A DNA stretch of 20,134 bases from CAZUVM01 sp964623885 (GTDB lineage: Bacteria; Verrucomicrobiota; Verrucomicrobiia; Limisphaerales; UBA8199), in NCBI GenBank assembly GCA_964623885.1, contig CAZUVM010000257.1, positions 1-20,134 on the forward strand, read 5' to 3'. Below the pieces are notes generated by a model that saw nothing but the letters and a program-made list of their open reading frames with translations, had not been told where the DNA came from and ran no database searches. Position numbers and translations under genes: made by a program. Below are positions 5,956 to 14,264 of the stretch, piece after piece (the first letter of the stretch is position 1; every line of letters starts with the position of its first letter).

Positions 5956-8007
5956 ATGAAATTCCTCTTGTTGTGGCTGCTGGTCTTTTCAGAAGCCACA
6001 GCGCCGGCGCAGCACAACGTGTTGCTGCCGCGGCCGCAGCTAGTTCAGTATGGGACAAGCACCCTCCCCTTGCGTGGCTTGTCGGTCCGTTTTGCCTTTC
6101 CGTCCAGTCCGGCGGACCGGTTCGCCGCCGAGCAACTTGCATCCCGGCTTTCTGCTCTTGGACAAACCAAGGTCGAAATCGGGAAAGGCCGATCTTCGGT
6201 CGGCGCCATCGTATTACGTCGGCAGGAGGAAGCCGGCGCGCTCCCACGGGATGGCGAGCTGCCGGGGCCGGATTCAAGGGAGGCTTACACGCTTAAGACA
6301 ACGGCGCGCGGGGCGGAAATTCAGGGGCGCAGCTCGGCGGCGATTTTTTACGGGATCCAGACCCTGCTGCAAATGGTAGAAGGCACGGGAGCAGAGGCCG
6401 TGCTGCCCGCTGCGCAAATTAAAGATTGGCCCGCCCTGGCCTATCGCGGCGTGATGATCGATTTCAGCGAAGGCAAGCTGCTCCGGGTCTCGGAGGTCGA
6501 AAGGCAACTCGACCTAATGGCCCGGTTCAAGGCAAACCAGTATTATTTTTACTCGGAAGCGAGCATCGAATTTGAAGGTTACACGGTTGTCAATCCGACC
6601 GGTCGATTTTCGCGCGAGGAGGTGCGGCACTTGATCGAATATGCGCGCCAGCGCCATATCGATGTGGTGCCGTGCATGGAGCTTTACGGCCACATGCACA
6701 ATTTGTTTCGCTATGAGAAATACGCCGATCTGTCACTGCCGCGCTACGGCGACGAATTCGATCCGCGAAATCCGCGCCTGTATGAAGTGTTGGACGACTG
6801 GATCGAGCAGACCGCCATGCTGTTTCCCAGTCCGTGGTACCACGTTGGTTTCGACGAACCCTGGTCGCTGGGCAAAATCGGCGTTGTGCCGGGCAAGGAT
6901 CCTTTTAAAACGTTCATGGATGTGCTTAGCCACGTTTCGGAAGAGGCACGACGGCATGGCAAACGCACGTTGTTCTTTGCCGACATCGAACAAGGAGCGA
7001 GCACGCTTTCGAATCATCCTCAACTGCTTGAATATGTGCCAAAGGGCGATATCGCCTTCCCGTGGATTTACGAGATCAGAACGAACTACGCTCCTTTTGT
7101 CAAACCGCTGGCCGAGCGAGGTATTCCTACCGTGGTCACGTCGGGAGTATGGGGCTGGAACGAGCTTTTCCCGGATTATCATCGCTCCTTCTTCAACATC
7201 AACGAGCTGACGGCCACCGGGAGACAATTTCACACTCTTGGCATGCTCAATACAACCTGGGCGGACAGCCAACAAACCATCTATCGGCTGGTGATGCCGG
7301 GCATCGCGTTTGGCGCTGCGGCAGCCTGGCAATCAGAACGAGTTAACACAAATAGCTTCTTCGGCGATTACTGCGCGGTCATCTATCCGGCAACTGTGGC
7401 AACTGATATCTCGGCCGCGCTCGAGAACTTATCTGTAGCGGAGGAAATCTTCGAGCGCGTCCTGGGCGATTCTACTCAATACGCCTTTTGGGCGGACCCG
7501 CTCGCGCCGACTCGTCTCAAAAGATTGCAGGCTCACGTGAGCACGGTACGGCGGGCGCGGCTGCTGGCCGAGGACGCACAGGAACGCGTGCAGCGCGCCA
7601 TGCGCGTTCGCCCCGATCCGCTACTCACAAGCCTGCTGGTCTCGGCACGGCAATTTGATTACCTCGGCATGAAGAGTTTGTATGCGGTCGAATGGGCCGA
7701 ATACTTTCGGCAGTTGAAAGAGAATCCAACAAAGGAATTGGTTCAGCTTTATATCGGCAACCAGATGAATTCGACGACCTACGGAATGCTGACCGATCTG
7801 CGTGAAATGATCAGTGAACTTCACGGGCAATACCGCGAAGCATGGCTTGATGAAGCGACCCCGTTCCGGCTGCAGAACGCCTTGTACCGCTGGGACGCGG
7901 AGTGGACTTATTGGACGGATGTACAACGGTTGCTGATCGATAAGGTGTTGCACGGATGGAAGCCGGGCGAACCGTTTCCGGATCTGGAGGCAATCCGGCC
8001 AAAGTAG
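5956..8007 (+). CDS. Secreted glycoside hydrolase family 20 (beta-N-acetylhexosaminidase-like)
   Basis: Exported hydrolase of 683 residues, expected to remove terminal GlcNAc or GalNAc from chitin fragments, glycans or peptidoglycan pieces. A signal peptide (about 1-19, ending APAQ) precedes the zincin-like GH20b domain (about 25-150). The TIM barrel starts at KDWPALAYRGVMIDFSEGK and continues through ELYGHMHNLFRYEKYADL. The catalytic pair is D300-E301 in YHVGFDEPW; GH20 enzymes normally have H-x-G-G/A-D-E, so the phenylalanine at 299 is unusual. A later barrel tryptophan region reads NTTWADSQQ. About 200 C-terminal residues form an alpha-helical extension. The ATG at 5956 has no Shine-Dalgarno. 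The upstream gap 5729-5955 shows no clear promoter. The gene is alone on its strand and converges on apbE with 34 bp between the stops. The substrate is not determined. Confidence 0.85.
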   Translation: MKFLLLWLLVFSEATAPAQHNVLLPRPQLVQYGTSTLPLRGLSVRFAFPSSPADRFAAEQLASRLSALGQTKVEIGKGRSSVGAIVLRRQEEAGALPRDGELPGPDSREAYTLKTTARGAEIQGRSSAAIFYGIQTLLQMVEGTGAEAVLPAAQIKDWPALAYRGVMIDFSEGKLLRVSEVERQLDLMARFKANQYYFYSEASIEFEGYTVVNPTGRFSREEVRHLIEYARQRHIDVVPCMELYGHMHNLFRYEKYADLSLPRYGDEFDPRNPRLYEVLDDWIEQTAMLFPSPWYHVGFDEPWSLGKIGVVPGKDPFKTFMDVLSHVSEEARRHGKRTLFFADIEQGASTLSNHPQLLEYVPKGDIAFPWIYEIRTNYAPFVKPLAERGIPTVVTSGVWGWNELFPDYHRSFFNINELTATGRQFHTLGMLNTTWADSQQTIYRLVMPGIAFGAAAAWQSERVNTNSFFGDYCAVIYPATVATDISAALENLSVAEEIFERVLGDSTQYAFWADPLAPTRLKRLQAHVSTVRRARLLAEDAQERVQRAMRVRPDPLLTSLLVSARQFDYLGMKSLYAVEWAEYFRQLKENPTKELVQLYIGNQMNSTTYGMLTDLREMISELHGQYREAWLDEATPFRLQNALYRWDAEWTYWTDVQRLLIDKVLHGWKPGEPFPDLEAIRPK

Positions 8008-8041
8008 CAGAGCAGCAGACGGCAACCCAACCGCTTCGTGT

Positions 8042-9100
8042 TTAGCGAGCGACGGGAATGTTTTTGAAGCGGCTGGAACTGAAGCTTTGCTTAAACTCGC
8101 CCTCCTTCGTCAGAATCAGAGCGGACGCGCCGGGAAGCGAATCGACGAATGCCAGTCCCTGGGAAACTCCGAGGACACATACAGCGGTTGCAGCAGCGTC
8201 GGTAATCGTGGCGTTGGGCGCGATCACGCTGGCCTGGATACGGTTGGTCAAACCAAGGCCGGTGCTTGGATCGAGGATGTGGGAGTAACGAATGCCGTTA
8301 ATTTCGATGAACTGTTCGGTATCCCCGGAGGTCGAGATGCCGCAATTCTTGAGGAGCAGAGTGCGAGTGGTGTCATTCGTGCGCGCATCGATGACGGCGA
8401 TCCCAATTTTCCAACCCGCTTGCGCTGGTGGCGGATCTCCAACGGCAATATCCCCACTGGCCGCGACCAAGCCCCGCGATAAGCCGTGATGCTTCAATAC
8501 GAGCAACGCTTCATCCGCCGCATAGCCCTTGGCGATGCCCCCTAAATCGAGCCGCATGTTCGGAATCAGGAGCGTCGCGGTGCGCTGTTTTGCGTCCAAG
8601 CGCAGTTTCCGATAATCAACGGTAGGCGCTGCAATGGTCAGTTCGTTCACGCTGGGCAGCGTCTTGCGTTTACGAGCGAAACGCCACAAGCGGACGTACG
8701 GCCCAACGGTGACATCAAACGCGCCGTGCGAACGCTTGGAAATCTCCTGTGCGCGCTGGAAAACATCAAACAGGTCAGCACTGACGGGAACGGGCTTGCC
8801 GTAAGGCTGATCGCAAAGCCGCATCAGTTCACTGTCCGCCTGGTAATCGCTCATGATGTCCTCGAGCGCATCAATGCGTTGGAACGCCTCACGAGCAGCG
8901 GCGTCTGCGTGAGTGTGATCGGGAGCGTAGACGGTCAGGCTGAACTCGGTGCCCATCGCCGGATGCTTGAACTCGAAACGCTGCAGATCCGAGGCCGCCT
9001 CAGCGGCACCGCAAATGAGAACTCGAGCACAGACGGCCAGCCCGAAAACACACAGGCCGATCCTGAGGACCGGCCTGCGCTTGGAACCTATGAAAAACAT
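8042..9100 (-). CDS. apbE: ApbE-family FAD:protein FMN transferase, exported
   Basis: Enzyme of the ApbE family, which uses FAD to attach FMN covalently to threonine or serine in exported flavoproteins and needs Mg2+. The protein has 352 residues, usual for the family. An N-terminal hydrophobic segment (about 13-37, VLRIGLCVFGLAVCARVLICGAAEA) would export it. Family blocks are visible in order: HPAMGTEFSLTVY, GAFDVTVGPYVRLW, the FAD-binding MRLDLGGIAKGYAADEAL, SGDIAVGD, YSHILDPSTG, and the metal-site region TITDAAATAV. I chose ATG 9100; a TTG at 9103 is also in frame. The ATG shares its A with the TGA of the upstream oxidoreductase gene (TGATG), so translation is probably coupled. I found no flavinylation target gene such as NqrC, RnfG or an FMN-bind domain protein in the window. 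Confidence 0.93.
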   Translation of the reverse strand: MFFIGSKRRPVLRIGLCVFGLAVCARVLICGAAEAASDLQRFEFKHPAMGTEFSLTVYAPDHTHADAAAREAFQRIDALEDIMSDYQADSELMRLCDQPYGKPVPVSADLFDVFQRAQEISKRSHGAFDVTVGPYVRLWRFARKRKTLPSVNELTIAAPTVDYRKLRLDAKQRTATLLIPNMRLDLGGIAKGYAADEALLVLKHHGLSRGLVAASGDIAVGDPPPAQAGWKIGIAVIDARTNDTTRTLLLKNCGISTSGDTEQFIEINGIRYSHILDPSTGLGLTNRIQASVIAPNATITDAAATAVCVLGVSQGLAFVDSLPGASALILTKEGEFKQSFSSSRFKNIPVAR

Positions 9101-10440
9101 CAAGCTTTCGCCAATGGCAACATCGGCGGGGCTTTAAGGATATTGTGCATGCTCGGCATGGGCGGCTGGAGCGTGCGGAATGCGCCGAACTCCATTTTGG
9201 AACAGTCCTGATAAAGTTGCTCGGGACCGTACGCGAACTTCGAGGTGGAGATTTCCTCCCAGGTGACTTCGCTACCGCTGTAGCCTGCCTCGCGGCCCAT
9301 GACGGCCGTAAGCGTGCTTTCGGCAACCTGTTTGGCCTCATTCAAAGGCTTGTCTTCCAGGATAGCCTTGATCAGGTCGCAGTGTTCGTTGACGTAACCG
9401 TTGTCTGCGGTGATGCCGGTAGGCCTCCAACTCTTGCCGTCTTTGCCTCGGATAATGTTGCGGCCGTCGTGCAGTTCAACCGCCCCGGTAGTGCCCTGCG
9501 CCGCCTCGCTGACGGAAGTCCAGGCCCGCTTGATCTGACCGCAATAGCTGAATGCGCGAACACCGTTGGCGTACTCGTACTCAACTCCAAAGTTGTCCCA
9601 GATTTCGCCCGATTTGCCTTCCAATTGTTGTCGCGCCCCCATGCCCCAGCAGCGGACCGGGTGACCCTGCATAATCCAGTTGGCAATATCCAGGTTATGA
9701 ACGTGCTGCTCGCAAATATGATCACCGGAGAGCCAGATATAATGATACCAGTTGCGGATCTGGCGTTCGAGGTCAGTAGCCCCTTCATCGCCCCGATGCC
9801 AAATGGGGCCGCCGTTGACCCAGTAAACCCGAACTGCAGCCACATCGCCGATGGCGCCATCATGGATGCGTTTGACGGTTTCAATGTAGCTTGGGCGATG
9901 CCGGCGCTGCGTGCCTGCGGCCACTTTCAAATTCTTCGCCTTAGCCTGTTCATAACCCTCCAGTACGACGCGGTAGCCGACCCCATCCACGCACACCGGT
10001 TTTTCCATGAAGACATTTTTGCCGGCCTCGATCGCGGCCTTGAAATGCGGCGGTCGGAATCCCGGCGGCGTTGCCAGGATGACGTAATTGACGCCGGGGA
10101 GCTCGAGGACTTTGCGATAAGCGTCGAAGCCGCTGAAACATTTGTCTTCGGGCACGCCGAAGTTCTCTTTGGCGGAGAGCGCCTTGTCTTTGAACATGTC
10201 GGCGACGGCAATAATCTTGGCGTCCGCCCCTGTTATCTTCGTAGCTTCGGTGAAGTCACGTCCGGCGCCGCTACCGCGGCCACCGACGCCGATAATCACC
10301 GCGCGGATGGGCTGGGCGCCCTGCGCGCGCAGTACGGAAGGAAAATTGACCGTTGCGGCGGCGGAAGCGGCCACAAGCGACGAGGTTTTCAGGAATTGGC
10401 GGCGAGACACGGCGGCGGAGCTGATGGGAGTCGTTTCCAT
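9100..10440 (-). CDS. Tat-exported Gfo/Idh/MocA-family oxidoreductase
   Basis: NAD(P)-dependent sugar or inositol oxidoreductase-like protein of 446 residues, directed outside the cytoplasm. The N-terminus has a twin-arginine signal, SRRQFLKT at 12-19, followed by an alanine-rich hydrophobic stretch to about 40. The Rossmann fold starts with AVIIGVGGRGSG (glycines at 51-56). The family motif E146-K147-P148 follows in NVFMEKPVCVDG. The C-terminal half is the predicted oxidoreductase C-terminal domain (YVNEHCDLIKAILEDKPLNEA near the end of the barrel sheet). Such Tat-exported members are very abundant in Verrucomicrobiota and Planctomycetota, and their substrates are mostly unknown. The ATG at 10440 has no Shine-Dalgarno. 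It lies 123 bp after the FGE-domain gene and overlaps apbE by one base at its stop. Confidence 0.93.
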   Translation of the reverse strand: METTPISSAAVSRRQFLKTSSLVAASAAATVNFPSVLRAQGAQPIRAVIIGVGGRGSGAGRDFTEATKITGADAKIIAVADMFKDKALSAKENFGVPEDKCFSGFDAYRKVLELPGVNYVILATPPGFRPPHFKAAIEAGKNVFMEKPVCVDGVGYRVVLEGYEQAKAKNLKVAAGTQRRHRPSYIETVKRIHDGAIGDVAAVRVYWVNGGPIWHRGDEGATDLERQIRNWYHYIWLSGDHICEQHVHNLDIANWIMQGHPVRCWGMGARQQLEGKSGEIWDNFGVEYEYANGVRAFSYCGQIKRAWTSVSEAAQGTTGAVELHDGRNIIRGKDGKSWRPTGITADNGYVNEHCDLIKAILEDKPLNEAKQVAESTLTAVMGREAGYSGSEVTWEEISTSKFAYGPEQLYQDCSKMEFGAFRTLQPPMPSMHNILKAPPMLPLAKA

Positions 10441-10563
10441 ATGTTTCTACGTTTGTTATTTGGTTAACACGCGTGGGAAATGCGGTGTTTCCCTCTGTGC
10501 GTCGTTATTCATCGGCACGGTGGTAAATCAATTAACCTTTGGACGCGACGCTGCCAAGGAAAT

Positions 10564-12726
10564 TCAGTCGCGTTCAGTGCCGCTGGTCCAGTATTTCTGC
10601 ATTTGCTCAGGCGGGGGTACTTTGAGCGGCCGGATGATCCGGAAGCCAATCCACTGAGCGTCCGAAAGATACCAGATGCTCTTGGGCAACTGCGGATCAG
10701 TCATTTTCCAGGCACGTTCGGATCCGCGACGGGCAGCGCTGCGGCATTTCACAGCTTCGTCATCCCACGAACCGCCCCGGGCGGAGTGCGGATACGGTTT
10801 GGTAGCTTTGTTCCAGGGTTCCGTCACGACACCCGCTGAGGCGCCTTGTTTGTAGTAATCGGGATCGTATTGATCCAAGACCCATTCCAAAACGTTGCCA
10901 CACATGTCATAGAGCCCCCACGGATTCGGCTTCTTCTTGCCGACCTTCTGGTATTTGAAATCGCTGTTCTGTTCGAACCAGGCATAATCGCCGAGCTTGG
11001 CCGGGTCATCGCCGAAGAAGTAAGCCGTCGTAGTGCCGGCGCGACAGGCGTATTCCCACTCGGCCTCGGTCGGCAAGCGATAGAACTGGCCGGTTTTGGC
11101 GCTCAGCCATTGGCAATACTTGTTGGCCGCATGATGGGTCATGCTGATCGCTGGGTAGCCTTCTTTGCCCATGCCAAAACTCATTTCAACATAAGGTTTC
11201 GAGGGATGCGTGACCGCGTCAGCAAGTTTGTCACCGGTGGCGTCTGTCGGCATCGTGGCGCGCATGCGGCGTTCTTCGTCGTTGTACATGAACAATTCGT
11301 ACTCGCTCCAAGTGATTTCGCACTGTTCCATCCAGAAAGGCTCGATTTTGACTTTGTGCTGTGGACCTTCATCAGGTTTGCGACCGGCCTCGGAATCAGG
11401 GCTGCCCATAACAAACTCGCCGCCAGGAATGGGCAACATGACGTAATTAACGCCAGTGCCGGGAATCGCATTGGTATAGGGTTGCATGTCGGCGGCATTT
11501 GTTATTGTAAGCCGCGACATAATGCGGGAATAAATATCAGGAATGGTGATATTATCATTGTCCGCAAGCGAAGGCAGACTGCCAAAAGCACCGGCCGTAT
11601 AGGTGTTCCCGCTGGTGTTATAGACCTCGTATTTCGTGGAGAATTTTCCACCGGTAGGTTGCAGATAAGCGACAAAACCGTTGGGCAAACTTGCCGCACA
11701 CATGAATTGGTCGTTAGTGCCATTGAAAGTTTGCAAAGAGGCGGGGGCCTTTGCGCCGTCGAAATCGAACAAGCCTGCGGTTTCACCTTCACCAAAAATA
11801 ACGAAGAGTTTCTGGCCAGCCGACTGTGCAAGGGTCACAACGCGGCGGATTGGCTGGCCGAGATCAAAGCTGGCTCCCTGGCCGATTTGGAGTTTGCCGG
11901 CACTTTCCTCGACCGGGCGGAACAAAAGGTTACTCTGCCCGGGCTTGTAGAAGAGGAATTCGCGCAATGGAAGCTTGCGGAAATTACCGACTGCGTAATC
12001 GCATCCGGCGGGCAACCCGGTGATTGAGGCCACGGCAACAGGTTTGCCGGAGCTGAGGTCTTCGGCTCGGAAGGAAGTGCCTTTCTCTTCATTGACCAGC
12101 AGGCAAGCAACTTCCGGTTGTCCCTCCTTTAGCGCGAGGCGGTTTCCGCGCACACCGGCGCCGGGAAGCGTCGATTCGGTGAGCTTCGGATATTCAGCAC
12201 CATCATTGCGCAGCAAAGTCAGCAGGTTCGCATCCGGAGAGTTGTAGATACTGGCAACGTAAAGGTCGAGCAATCCACGGCTGGCCAAGGTGCCGCCGTT
12301 GACAGCAATGAGTGTGGTCGGACCAAGAGCCGCCGTGAATGGAACAAGGACTGGCTTGCCCGGCGCAGTTGGGCTGACGGCATCAGACAGAGCTAATTGA
12401 TTGGCATCGGGCGCACTGAACGCGAATCCGTCCAGCTTGGACTCGAGCAGTTTCCCTATTGTGAATCCGCCAATTCCCTTTACACCGCTGGCACGGCAAT
12501 CAACCCAGGCGACCACCCCGGTCGTGGTCAAATAGCCGAGGCGGTACTTACCGCTTTCCTTGTCAACGATCACCAGGTCTCTCCTCCCGTCACCATCAAA
12601 ATCGCCGCTACCGAAGAATTCGCGGGGCGATTCGTAAATAAAGGTTTGGGTTTGGGCTGGCGCCATGCTGGCCGAGGTCAGAAGCAGCGCGGCAATTGCC
12701 GCTTGCACAGAGTAAGCTTTCATCAT
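10564..12726 (-). CDS. Exported protein with FG-GAP-like N-terminus and FGE-sulfatase (formylglycine-generating-like) domain
   Basis: Secreted protein of 720 residues. I start it at ATG 12726 because the signal peptide MMKAYSVQAAIAALLLTSASMAPAQ begins there; the longer frame from 12789 would bury it. A calcium-loop-like FG-GAP motif, GDFDGDGRRDLVIVD, lies near residue 40, and the following 350 residues look like beta-propeller repeats. The FGE domain runs from about 425 to 705: YVMLPIPGGEFVMGSP, YRLPTEAEWEYACRAG, GLYDMCGNVLEW and ARGGSWDDEAVKC. Genuine sulfatase-activating FGEs have two cysteines in the last block; here only C661 is present and the other position is D656. It is therefore more likely a binding or other modification protein of the family than a sulfatase activator. 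The oxidoreductase and apbE follow on the same strand. Confidence 0.88.
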   Translation of the reverse strand: MMKAYSVQAAIAALLLTSASMAPAQTQTFIYESPREFFGSGDFDGDGRRDLVIVDKESGKYRLGYLTTTGVVAWVDCRASGVKGIGGFTIGKLLESKLDGFAFSAPDANQLALSDAVSPTAPGKPVLVPFTAALGPTTLIAVNGGTLASRGLLDLYVASIYNSPDANLLTLLRNDGAEYPKLTESTLPGAGVRGNRLALKEGQPEVACLLVNEEKGTSFRAEDLSSGKPVAVASITGLPAGCDYAVGNFRKLPLREFLFYKPGQSNLLFRPVEESAGKLQIGQGASFDLGQPIRRVVTLAQSAGQKLFVIFGEGETAGLFDFDGAKAPASLQTFNGTNDQFMCAASLPNGFVAYLQPTGGKFSTKYEVYNTSGNTYTAGAFGSLPSLADNDNITIPDIYSRIMSRLTITNAADMQPYTNAIPGTGVNYVMLPIPGGEFVMGSPDSEAGRKPDEGPQHKVKIEPFWMEQCEITWSEYELFMYNDEERRMRATMPTDATGDKLADAVTHPSKPYVEMSFGMGKEGYPAISMTHHAANKYCQWLSAKTGQFYRLPTEAEWEYACRAGTTTAYFFGDDPAKLGDYAWFEQNSDFKYQKVGKKKPNPWGLYDMCGNVLEWVLDQYDPDYYKQGASAGVVTEPWNKATKPYPHSARGGSWDDEAVKCRSAARRGSERAWKMTDPQLPKSIWYLSDAQWIGFRIIRPLKVPPPEQMQKYWTSGTERD

Positions 12727-12744
12727 TTGCACAAAGCGGCGAAC

Positions 12745-12773
12745 AGTGTTGTAAGGTAGCGGGTGGATGTCAA
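12745..12773 (-). promoter_or_regulatory. Weak promoter candidate for the FGE-domain gene
   Basis: On the minus strand a perfect TTGACA (12773-12768) is followed after 17 bp by AACACT (12750-12745), which matches only three of six -10 bases. It lies just upstream of the chosen ATG at 12726 and inside the rejected longer frame. The -10 is poor, so this is tentative. Confidence 0.28.
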
Positions 12774-12856
12774 TGATGCTGCAAGCCAATCCCCAGCCAA
12801 CTCATCCCACGGCTTAGGTTGTGGCGAAACCAAAGCGGGAGAGGAAGGATTGAGGA

Positions 12857-14158
12857 CTAAGATTGGATGTGACCGCCGAGGCTTTTGACATCCATTGCGA
12901 CAAGACAAACGTCGTCATCGAATTCGCGCGAGCGAGAGAACCGGCGAACATCGAGGAGAATCGAGTCCAGAAGCTCCGTACTTGGCAGACGAGCCCGCTG
13001 GCGGACGGTGTCGATCAGACGGTCCAGACCGTATTCTTCCTGGCGCATGTTATCTGCTTCAAAAAGGCCGTCGGTGAAAAGAAGGAAGCGATCCTGCTCG
13101 GCCAAAGGAACGCTGCAGGTTGGATAAACAGGCTTTTCAAAAAGGCCCAAAGCCGGACCGTGTCGAGAGTCGTGGGATTTCAAAAGTTCAACTTGACCAT
13201 TTGAGCCGCGGACCCGGAAAGGGCTGGGATGCCCCGCATTGGCAAAGCGCAATTCGCCAACGGCAACATCGGCCACCAGATAGAAAGCGGTAGCCAGGAA
13301 TGGCTCACGGGTACGCCTGAGAATCGCATAAAGACTGCGATTAATCTCGGTCAGGAACTTTCCGGCGTCTGCTGCGACCGGCATCAATTCTTCCAGCAAA
13401 CCTCGCATGATGGCCGTAACGAGCGCCGCGCGCATGCCGTGGCCCATGACATCGCAAATGAACAAACCGGCGGTAGTACCGGCAATCGCAAATACATCGA
13501 AAAAGTCGCCACCGACAGCGGCAGCCGGCAAGTATCTATGCTCAAAGCGCAGGGCGCTCTTTTCCCGACCATCGCCCAGGGGAAAGGTTGGATACTGTTG
13601 GGGCAAAAAAATCTGCTGAATCTCGCGGGCCATATTGAAGTCGGCTTCGAGTTGGGCATTTTTAGAGCGCAACTCTTCGGCGTAACGGCCTAATTGCTCG
13701 GTCATGCGCTTTCGTTCAATGGCATAGCGCATCGCCCGGACAAGTAATTGTCCATCGACTTGTCCTTTTATCAAAAAATCCTGCGCGCCCTCGTGAACAG
13801 CCTGGACCGCAACCGTGGTGTCGTTCAAGCCACTTAGCACGATAATGGGTATGTTCGGAGCATGGGCGTGCATCTGGGCAAACGTGGCCAGACCACGACT
13901 ATCCGGCAACGAAAGGTCCAACAGAACAACGCCAATGCCGTCCCGTTCCAAGCGGTGCAGTCCAACCGCCAGGCGTTCGGCCCGCTCCAGTTGAAAGTAA
14001 TCGCTGCCGGCTTCGGCGAGCATCAACTCGATCAGCCGCGCATCCCCGGGATTATCCTCGATGAGCAGGACTTTAACCGGCAGGCTTTCGGGTTGAAGTT
14101 TTTCCGCCGGCGCCAGTTCCGGCTCCACGGCCTCGCAGTCAATAATTCCCTCGGTCAT
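12857..14158 (-). CDS. Response regulator with SpoIIE/PP2C-type serine phosphatase output
   Basis: Cytoplasmic response regulator of 433 residues whose output is a protein phosphatase rather than DNA binding. The receiver domain (about 28-145) starts KVLLIEDNPGDARLIELML and has phospho-acceptor D81 in VVLLDLSLPDSRG. A helical linker (about 150-190, EELRSKNAQLEADFNMAREIQQ) leads into the SpoIIE domain. That domain shows metal-binding aspartates in AVGGDFFDVF, the motif FICDVMGHGMRAALV, the block FANAGHPSPFRV, and the final aspartates in EFDDDVCLVAM. RsbU-type phosphatases of this kind act on anti-sigma antagonist proteins in partner-switching cascades; no STAS or RsbW-like partner is in the window. 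The gene follows a histidine kinase gene after 106 bp, which makes that kinase its probable phosphodonor. Confidence 0.93.
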   Translation of the reverse strand: MTEGIIDCEAVEPELAPAEKLQPESLPVKVLLIEDNPGDARLIELMLAEAGSDYFQLERAERLAVGLHRLERDGIGVVLLDLSLPDSRGLATFAQMHAHAPNIPIIVLSGLNDTTVAVQAVHEGAQDFLIKGQVDGQLLVRAMRYAIERKRMTEQLGRYAEELRSKNAQLEADFNMAREIQQIFLPQQYPTFPLGDGREKSALRFEHRYLPAAAVGGDFFDVFAIAGTTAGLFICDVMGHGMRAALVTAIMRGLLEELMPVAADAGKFLTEINRSLYAILRRTREPFLATAFYLVADVAVGELRFANAGHPSPFRVRGSNGQVELLKSHDSRHGPALGLFEKPVYPTCSVPLAEQDRFLLFTDGLFEADNMRQEEYGLDRLIDTVRQRARLPSTELLDSILLDVRRFSRSREFDDDVCLVAMDVKSLGGHIQS

Positions 14159-14264
14159 TCAGGTAATGGGATGGTCCATTTGCGTTCGGCAATAGGAAAC
14201 CCATCCTGGCGAAACATAGTGGCGAGTCCGTTGATTGCAAGGTGGGAAAGTCCCCGGCCTGGAG

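Noticed and set aside
8008..8041. Possible bidirectional terminator between the GH20 gene and apbE
   Set aside because: The 34-bp gap has no inverted repeat of useful length.
9100..10440. TTGAV in the oxidoreductase as a possible ApbE flavinylation site
   Set aside because: It lacks the [S/T]GAT-type consensus and lies in a region where similar loops occur in unrelated members of the family.
9145..10467. Open frame of 440 codons on the plus strand
   Set aside because: It is exactly antisense to the oxidoreductase gene, whose protein has a full set of family motifs. The plus-strand translation shows no recognisable domain, and long antisense frames are common in GC-rich genes.
10441..10563. 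Possible terminator or promoter between the FGE-domain and oxidoreductase genes
   Set aside because: No stem followed by a T-run and no convincing -35/-10 pair could be found, so no site is annotated.
10846..12027. Open frame of 393 codons on the plus strand
   Set aside because: It lies opposite the FGE-domain gene and shows no domain, signal peptide or ribosome-binding site.
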